DNA from: UBA7862 sp050872785
GTDB taxonomy: Bacteria > Bacillota > Clostridia > Christensenellales > UBA1242
Direction: 5' to 3'
Assembly (NCBI GenBank): GCA_050872785.1
Contig: JBNMHO010000021.1
Span: 1-10,654, forward strand
Length of the DNA: 10,654 bases
The translations under genes and the position numbers were made by a program. Each line of letters opens with the position of its first letter. Position 1 is the first letter of the stretch. This document shows, one piece after another, positions 5,846 to 10,654 of the stretch. The notes under the pieces are model-generated. The model ran no database searches. It saw only the letters and a list, made by a program, of their open reading frames with translations, and had not been told where the DNA came from.

Positions 5846-7502
5846 ATGACCAAATATGAACGCTTTGTGTTATGGCTGAACAGATTTTATCATAAGCAAA
5901 ACAAGATAACCATTTGCGTTCTATATACACTCATTATGGCAATCTTGGGAGTCCTCATCTATGGTGCAACACACCAACAAGCAAGTTCAAACATTTCAGT
6001 AAAATACACAAGACCAACTTACACAGTGACTTTCGACCCAAATGGCGGTGAGTTATCCACAATAGGGGGGGGGGGTATCCTCTAAGCAAGTAACCCTTGG
6101 TGACACCTACGGCGACCTTCCAACGCCTACAAGAACGGGTTATACGTTCGCAGGGTGGAGAAAAAATCTGTTTGAAGTTCCATATGATATTGCTGAATAT
6201 AAATATGTAGAATATAACGAACAAACAAATGAATTTACATTTGGCAACGCAAGCGACATGGCTTCGGGCTGCTATTTTTCTTCATTGCGAGTTTTAGGAT
6301 TGAATTCTATACACATTATGAATGATACTGTTATTTTTGAGAGTTATTATAATTCAAACGATATTTTGAATAAACGACAAGTTACTTATACATTCACAAG
6401 AACAGCCTCAAGCGATGTCCCATATATCGCAATTTATCCAAACCCAGTTGTTTCAGTTTATACTGCTGCTAGAACCTTCTTTTTAAGAATAGATATGTCA
6501 CGTTATCCCTATGGAACTTACACAGTAAAGTTTGATTGGGTAGGTATGACAACTTTAGATGAAATTGGAAACCCAGATAGTTTCACAATCAGAAACATTC
6601 AACTTGAATATAGCGGCGACACAAATGCCACAGAACCCAGTGAAATAACTTCCACAAGCAAAAACACAACGCAAGGCGAACACACGCTTGTTGCGTTGTG
6701 GAGAAATGATACAACTCAAGTTCATATTATGCCTAACGGTGGAATGTATGAAGGGTTAAGCGGAAATTCACATGCTTATATTTCAGAAGGGAACATAATG
6801 CCACTTGGCGTACCTACGAGAAGCGGTTATGTGTTCAAGGGCTGGTCTGTTTCAACAACTTCAACAAATTACGCCTTATACACAACAGAAGTCTATGGCA
6901 CCCCAGAAGTGTCTTATCCGTCATTTGCTGGTGGAAATTGCAATGTTCATATATATGATAATTTAGGTGCTTCGGGGGGAAAAGTAAGCAACGATAATTT
7001 ATCAATGACTATCGCTGGGTCAAGTAGTGAGATGAACCCTAGCAATACTGGCTACTATTTAAAATTCAAAAACATAGGTGAGTTGCCGGACATGGCAGGG
7101 AAGATTGGTGGTCACTATCATGCAAGTAGCGTGTATGCAAATGCGGTTCTGTATATGGTCATTAGAGCAAAAATTCCTGTGGGGTATAACATTAGGTGGA
7201 CTTCAAATGCTCACGGTGATGGGGCAGTTGATGAATGGCTAACTGATACAAAAGGGACGGGGAAAATTGAAACATATATTCATAAGACAACTTGCGGGGC
7301 GACTGGCAGATTTGTGAATACAAACTTTGTAATGCTTGACGGCGGTCCATACGGCTCTGAGGCAAACCCACTTGAATGGGAAGTGTATTATTCTCAAGTG
7401 TTTGACGCAACCAACAAAACAAAATCTATAACCAACACACCATATTTCGTGAGAGCGGGGAGTTCGGATATAACTCTTACTGCGCAATGGGAAGAAGTGT
7501 AA
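5846..7502 (+). CDS. InlB-repeat surface protein, frame-interrupted at a G11 tract (candidate phase-variable gene)
   Basis: As read, translation from ATG 5846 (AGAGAG at 5831-5836) runs 79 residues and stops at TAA 6083-6085, just after eleven G's (6065-6075). With ten G's the frame continues through GVSSKQVTLGDTYGDLPTPTRTGYTFAGW to TAA 7500-7502, giving 551 residues. The restored protein has a cytosolic N terminus, a signal-anchor helix (about 21-40), and two InlB B-type repeats. Their openings are TVTFDPNGG (60-68) and VHIMPNGG (292-299), their mid motifs GYTFAGW and GYVFKGW, and their closings TLVALW (280-285) and TLTAQW (543-548). About 175 and 210 residues of beta-rich sequence are inserted between mid motif and closing strand. 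There is no LPXTG, so the helix should hold it in the membrane. A surface role in adhesion or glycan binding is inferred from the family. Confidence 0.75.
6065..6075 (+). repeat. Homopolymer tract G11 within the coding sequence
   Basis: Eleven consecutive G's, in otherwise A+T-rich DNA, lie in the first InlB repeat of the surface protein. Counts of 7, 10 or 13 keep the downstream frame open; 11 closes it. Such tracts mutate readily by slipped-strand mispairing, and they are also a common place for sequencing or assembly error. Confidence 0.9.
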
Positions 7503-7506
7503 AATA

Positions 7507-7545
7507 AAATATCCCCATTTTTAAGTGGGGATAATTTTTTATTTT
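7507..7545. terminator. Bidirectional terminator between the surface protein and lipoprotein genes
   Basis: A perfect 8-bp stem TATCCCCA (7510-7517) / TGGGGATA (7526-7533) with an 8-nt loop. It is followed on the plus strand by a T run (7535-7540), and on the minus strand by TTTTATTTT. It serves both convergent genes. Confidence 0.88.
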
Positions 7546-9403
7546 ACGCTCTAACTTGCCTTGGCCCATAGGCGAGTGGTTTTTCACATTGTTGTGGTTC
7601 AAGTGGCATTGGCTCAAGATTGCTCATATATGCTTGTGTGTTTGTTCTTAAAGTGTTTGTTGTTGGGGCATAATAATTTACTCTTGGGTTGTTGCGAGGG
7701 GTGTTGTAGTTTGAGTTTGTGCCGTAGTTCCTTGAATTGTAATTTGAGTTGTTAGTTGCGTTTTGGTTGTAGCTATTTGTTCCGTTGTAATTTGTATTGT
7801 TGTTTCTTGCAATGTTGTTTGAATTATAATTTGAATTGCTATAAGTAGTGTTTCTATTTACATTGTTATTTGGATAATTCCTATTGTAATTTGTGTTTGA
7901 GGCGTAGTTTGTTTGAGAATTGTTTGTTGTAGTTTTGTTTGTGGCATAATTTGAATTGTTGACAATGCTATTGCCGTTTTTATTGTAAGTTACGCCATAA
8001 TTTGTGTTGTTTGATGATTTGTTGTCTGTTTTGCTGGTTGTTGAGTTGTTTGAATTGTTAATTGTGTTTGAATTTGTAACACGATTTGTTGTTTGGTCAT
8101 TTGGCAAACGTTTTGTCACAGTTGTGTTGTTTGCTGGAATGGTATTTGAAGAAGTGTTGTTTTGGGTTGTGTTATTTGTTATTGTGTTGTTATCTGCAAC
8201 TGGCTTTTCATATTCTGTTGGAAGAAGAGTTGTTGTGCCGTTGTTTACAATGTTTTTATTCCCATGTCTATTTTCATTATATCTTTGTGGGTCTTTAATA
8301 TCCTTGGTGTATGTGTTGGTGTTGTAAGAATATCTATTGTTGTTTGTATAACGGTTGTTATTTTGATTTACACCATTTGAAGAATATCTTTGTCCATTTT
8401 GATAATCGTTGACTGTTGTCCATCTGTTGCGATTTGAATTGTATTGATTTCTTGCAGAGTTGTATCTGTTTGCTCCAGTTGAAGTGCCAAGCATTGCTTC
8501 ATCTTGCTTTTCGCCAAGGAGTTTGTTTGCAAAGGCAATAAGGTCAAGGACAGAATTGTTTGCATTGTTGCAAGCATTGCAGTTTGCGTCAATGCAGTTA
8601 TACACGTTTCTGTAGTCTGCAGTCATAGAGCCAGAGTTTGAAGCAAGGTTAAGTTTTTTCTTGCCGATTGTGTTGACTGTTGATTTACAACTTTTGCATG
8701 AAGAGATATTGCTTGTGCATTGTTTAATCACTTCATAATAACTATTGAGAGTTTTGACATCACTGTCAGAAAGCTTTGCTTCACCATTTTTTAGCCTTTC
8801 AAGAAGTTGCTTTGCTTTGTTGCAGTTGTTTATAAGGGAAGTCTTTGTGTTTGAATATTCCTTGTTAAGGTCGCAAACATTATTGCAAGCGGTTCTTAAA
8901 TCATTGTAGTTTCCATTTCCGTTTGCAAGGTTAAGATTTCTTCTTGTGGCTCTGTAGTCATTGCCAGCAAAAAGATTTACACTTGCTTTTTGTGTCATAT
9001 GATTTCTTGTTGGAACTTTGGAGCTCAGAACTTCTCTGTAAGGATAAATGTTCTGTCTTACATTCCTTCTGCCAGTTGAAACATCACTTCTGTTTGTGTT
9101 TGAAGAAGTGCCATTTTGGGGGCAGTCTTTGCACTTGTAGCAGTTGCCGTTTTCGCAATAATAACAGCCGTCATTGTAGCAGTGATAGCCGTCAGAAGTG
9201 TCCCTTTCTTCGCCCAGAAGGGAAGTCAAGTCCATTTTGTCACTGTTTACATCTTCAAGTTTTTTCACTTGAGAAATCATCTTATCAAGCCCACCAGATA
9301 TCTTCTTGCTGGCAAGTTTGACTTGTGCTTGGTTGCCGTTTGAGCATGCAAAAAGAAGTGTGCAAGCAAGCAAAATTGAGAGTATTCCAATAATTTTTTT
9401 CAT
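7544..9403 (-). CDS. Large Cys- and Asn-rich lipoprotein of unknown function
   Basis: I do not recognise a named family. From ATG 9401-9403, chosen for its GGAGGT ribosome-binding site and because it gives a classic lipoprotein signal, the product has 619 residues. Residues 1-20 are a type II signal peptide with lipobox LFAC and lipidated Cys20, so the protein should be anchored on the outer face of a membrane. Residues 75-94 hold six cysteines (75, 80, 83, 88, 91, 94), suggesting metal binding or disulfides. Residues 150-305 look helical and contain two related units beginning LNLANGNG (157) and LNLASNSG (251), each with a following CxxxC or CxxC. Residues from about 310 to 590 are low complexity, dominated by Asn with Thr, Ser and Tyr. 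The C terminus is Pro/Gln-rich (LEPMPLEPQQCEKPL). It is divergent from spoVAC, so a spore role is possible but unproven. Confidence 0.85.
   Translation of the reverse strand: MKKIIGILSILLACTLLFACSNGNQAQVKLASKKISGGLDKMISQVKKLEDVNSDKMDLTSLLGEERDTSDGYHCYNDGCYYCENGNCYKCKDCPQNGTSSNTNRSDVSTGRRNVRQNIYPYREVLSSKVPTRNHMTQKASVNLFAGNDYRATRRNLNLANGNGNYNDLRTACNNVCDLNKEYSNTKTSLINNCNKAKQLLERLKNGEAKLSDSDVKTLNSYYEVIKQCTSNISSCKSCKSTVNTIGKKKLNLASNSGSMTADYRNVYNCIDANCNACNNANNSVLDLIAFANKLLGEKQDEAMLGTSTGANRYNSARNQYNSNRNRWTTVNDYQNGQRYSSNGVNQNNNRYTNNNRYSYNTNTYTKDIKDPQRYNENRHGNKNIVNNGTTTLLPTEYEKPVADNNTITNNTTQNNTSSNTIPANNTTVTKRLPNDQTTNRVTNSNTINNSNNSTTSKTDNKSSNNTNYGVTYNKNGNSIVNNSNYATNKTTTNNSQTNYASNTNYNRNYPNNNVNRNTTYSNSNYNSNNIARNNNTNYNGTNSYNQNATNNSNYNSRNYGTNSNYNTPRNNPRVNYYAPTTNTLRTNTQAYMSNLEPMPLEPQQCEKPLAYGPRQVRA
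7640..8470 (-). repeat. Asn/Thr-rich low-complexity coding region
   Basis: The lipoprotein tail is written mainly with AAT/AAC, ACT/ACA, AGT/AGC and TAT/TAC codons, so the plus strand shows irregular TTG/TTTG repeats and a strong strand asymmetry. The units are imperfect (NSNYNS, NNTNYN, TNRNYN-like), with no exact long period. Long open frames on the plus strand here are by-products of this composition. Confidence 0.75.
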
Positions 9404-9541
9404 TTTTACCTCCGGAACATCATTGTTCAAAGTTATTTTGGCAGAAATTTGTGAAAATATTTATTTTTTTGTATAAAATTTTTTGCACTGACAATATTTA
9501 TCGAGAAAAATGTTGCCACTTATGAAAATTAGGAGATAAAA
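9404..9541. other. Divergent intergenic region between the lipoprotein gene and spoVAC
   Basis: 138 A+T-rich bases. On the left is the lipoprotein ribosome-binding site, ACCTCC at 9408-9413 (GGAGGT on the minus strand); on the right is the spoVAC site, AGGAG at 9531-9535. No clear vegetative promoter is found for either gene. A forespore-type candidate is listed separately. Confidence 0.5.
9471..9498 (+). promoter_or_regulatory. Possible forespore (sigma-F/sigma-G-like) promoter of spoVAC
   Basis: GTATA (9471-9475), a 14-nt spacer, then GACAATATT (9490-9498), which resembles the sigma-F pattern GGNNANANT except at its second base. In Bacillus the spoVA operon is read by sigma-G in the forespore. 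The match is weak and the region is A+T-rich, so this is tentative. Confidence 0.25.
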
Positions 9542-10000
9542 ATGGATAAGATAAAAATAAATCAAGAATATTGTAAATTTGTTGAAAATAGGTTGCCTAA
9601 AACGAGATTTTTCCCCTCACTTTTGTGGGCGTTTCTTGTTGGGGGACTTATTTGTTGCATTGGACAAGGCATATTTGACGGGCTTATGGCAATTTTCCCA
9701 GCGCTGTCCAAGGACGATGTTCAAGCATACACATCTGTCATTCTTATTTTCCTTGCGGCACTTCTCACTGGTGTTGGAATTTATGACAGAATTGGTGTGT
9801 TTGCTGGTGCGGGGTCCATTGTTCCTATTACTGGTTTTTCAAACTCCATTGTCAGCCCAGCAATGGACTTTAAAAATGAAGGTTGGATATTTGGCGTGTG
9901 TGTAAAGATGTTTTCCGTTGCGGGACCTGTTATTGTTACGGGAATTGTGTCAAGCATGCTCGTTGGAACTATCTATTATATAATTGGACTTTTTGGCTAA
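9542..10000 (+). CDS. spoVAC: Stage V sporulation protein AC
   Basis: This 152-residue membrane protein of the SpoVA complex is needed for moving dipicolinic acid into the forespore and for its release during germination; Bacillus SpoVAC behaves as a mechanosensitive channel. Hydrophobic helices lie near residues 26-45, 64-80 and 123-150, with shorter ones around 83-96. Family-diagnostic segments are ITGFSNSIVSPAMDFKNEG (96-114) and KMFSVAGPVIVTGIV (122-136). The length equals that of typical SpoVAC. The ribosome-binding site AGGAG (9531-9535) is well placed. spoVAD follows after 94 bases, a wider gap than is usual for this operon. No spoVAA or spoVAB precedes it; the upstream gene is the divergent lipoprotein, which fits the shorter Clostridia version that begins with spoVAC. 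Confidence 0.95.
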   Translation: MDKIKINQEYCKFVENRLPKTRFFPSLLWAFLVGGLICCIGQGIFDGLMAIFPALSKDDVQAYTSVILIFLAALLTGVGIYDRIGVFAGAGSIVPITGFSNSIVSPAMDFKNEGWIFGVCVKMFSVAGPVIVTGIVSSMLVGTIYYIIGLFG

Positions 10001-10094
10001 GGTCTAAATGTTTAATAAATAAAAGCCATTGTTTTGCGAAACAAACTTGACAATGTGTGACTTAATATTAAAGGGTTATTTGAAAGGAGAAAAT
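10001..10094 (+). other. spoVAC-spoVAD intergenic spacer with small hairpins
   Basis: 94 bases. TTGTTT (10029-10034) and AAACAA (10039-10044) can form a 6-bp hairpin with loop TGCG; CATTG (10027-10031) can alternatively pair with CAATG (10051-10055). No T tract follows, so this is not a terminator. The end carries the spoVAD ribosome-binding site AAAGGAG (10083-10089). Confidence 0.4.
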
Positions 10095-10654
10095 ATGTTA
10101 AATAGAGTTGGTGAAAGAACAATTAAATTCAAAACGCCACCAAAAATTATAAGCGGATATGCGATTGTGGGACCAAAAGAAGGCTTAAGCCCTGTGTCGA
10201 AATATTTTGACTATATATTAAAGAATGATTTGTTTAACGAAAAGACTTATGAAATTGCTGAACGAAAAATGCTTGAACAAGCAATTTGTGGGGCAACAGA
10301 TAAGGCAAACATTTTGTCAACAGATATTGATGTGTTACTCAGTGGCGATTTGCTCAATCAAATTATTTCTGCTTCATATTCCGCAAGACAAATTCAAACG
10401 GCTTTTGTTGGGGTGTTTGGTGCGTGTTCTACAATGACAGAAAGCCTTGCCCTAGGTGCTTGTCTTGTTGACGGCGGATATTGTGGCAAGGTTGCTTGTG
10501 CTACTAGCAGTCACTTCTCAACTGCGGAAAGACAGTTTAGGTCACCACTTGAACTGGGGTGCCAAAGACCACCAACTTCTCAATGGACAGTGACTGGCGC
10601 TGGGTGTTCCATTTTATCTCGTGACGGTGTTGGGCATAATATCACACTTGCAAC
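10095..10654 (+). CDS. spoVAD: Stage V sporulation protein AD (3' end outside window)
   Basis: 186 residues are visible of a protein normally about 330-340 long; the frame is open at the right edge. SpoVAD is a soluble thiolase-fold subunit of the SpoVA complex that binds dipicolinic acid directly. Diagnostic segments are GYAIVGPKEG (21-30), LLSGDLLNQIISASYSAR (81-98), VFGACSTMTESLALG (107-121), DGGY (126-129), ATSSHFSTAERQFRSPLE (136-153) and QRPPTSQWTVTGAG (157-170). Cys111 sits where the thiolase catalytic Cys lies, as in other SpoVAD proteins. ATG 10095 follows AAAGGAG by five bases and gives the usual N terminus, ending in an early SGYAIVGPKEG. It is in one orientation with spoVAC and very likely one operon; spoVAEB and others would be expected to the right. 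Confidence 0.95.
   Translation, partial: MLNRVGERTIKFKTPPKIISGYAIVGPKEGLSPVSKYFDYILKNDLFNEKTYEIAERKMLEQAICGATDKANILSTDIDVLLSGDLLNQIISASYSARQIQTAFVGVFGACSTMTESLALGACLVDGGYCGKVACATSSHFSTAERQFRSPLELGCQRPPTSQWTVTGAGCSILSRDGVGHNITLA

Noticed and set aside
7640..8470. Tandem repeat or CRISPR-like array from the TTG/TTTG-rich plus strand
   Set aside because: There is no regular period or constant repeat length; the pattern reflects Asn/Thr/Tyr codons of the lipoprotein.
7561..9343. Several plus-strand open frames of 64-125 codons opposite the lipoprotein gene
   Set aside because: They are rich in Leu, Cys, Phe and Val because the complementary strand is Asn/Thr/Lys-rich; none has a ribosome-binding site or family motif, and the minus strand has a lipoprotein signal and good start.
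9404..9430. Upstream ATG adding nine residues (MNNDVPEVK) to the lipoprotein
   Set aside because: The downstream ATG has a GGAGGT site and yields a standard lipoprotein signal peptide starting MKKII.

Overview
The window looks like chromosomal DNA of a low-GC, spore-forming member of the Clostridia, probably an uncultured gut-type lineage. The grounds are A+T-rich base composition, spoVAC and the start of spoVAD at the right edge, an AbrB-type regulator next to an ABC-2 exporter, a Firmicutes-type Y-family polymerase with a YolD-like partner, and InlB-type (Listeria-Bacteroides) repeat surface proteins. No transposase, integrase, phage gene or CRISPR array is visible.

Left part (1-2970): the 3' end of an InlB-repeat surface protein, then a ribonuclease HI gene (rnhA). 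These are followed by a convergent three-gene minus-strand operon: AbrB-family regulator, ABC ATPase, ABC-2 permease. A bidirectional hairpin terminator separates rnhA from the permease. The three operon genes overlap or abut, so the regulator probably controls its own exporter.

Middle part (2971-5681): an A+T-rich regulatory stretch leads to a Y-family (UmuC/UvrX-type) DNA polymerase. Its promoter spacer holds a near-consensus Firmicutes LexA (SOS) box, and a 46-52 residue YolD-like ORF overlaps its end. A divergent glutamate-racemase-like gene follows in the same orientation. A minus-strand tRNA-Val(CAC) with its own terminator closes the block.

Right part (5682-10654): a second InlB-repeat surface protein is interrupted by a run of 11 G's that shifts the frame. 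Removing one G restores a 551-residue reading, which makes this a candidate phase-variable (ON/OFF) surface gene, or else a sequencing error. Next is a large minus-strand lipoprotein with a cysteine-rich segment, a duplicated Cys-containing helical region and a roughly 280-residue Asn/Thr-rich tail. It is transcribed divergently from spoVAC-spoVAD, which act in dipicolinic acid uptake during sporulation.

Points most worth following up: the poly-G tract, the Asn-rich lipoprotein beside spoVA, the large inserts inside the InlB repeats, and the SOS-box polymerase/YolD cassette. No wholly new multi-gene system is demonstrable from this window alone.
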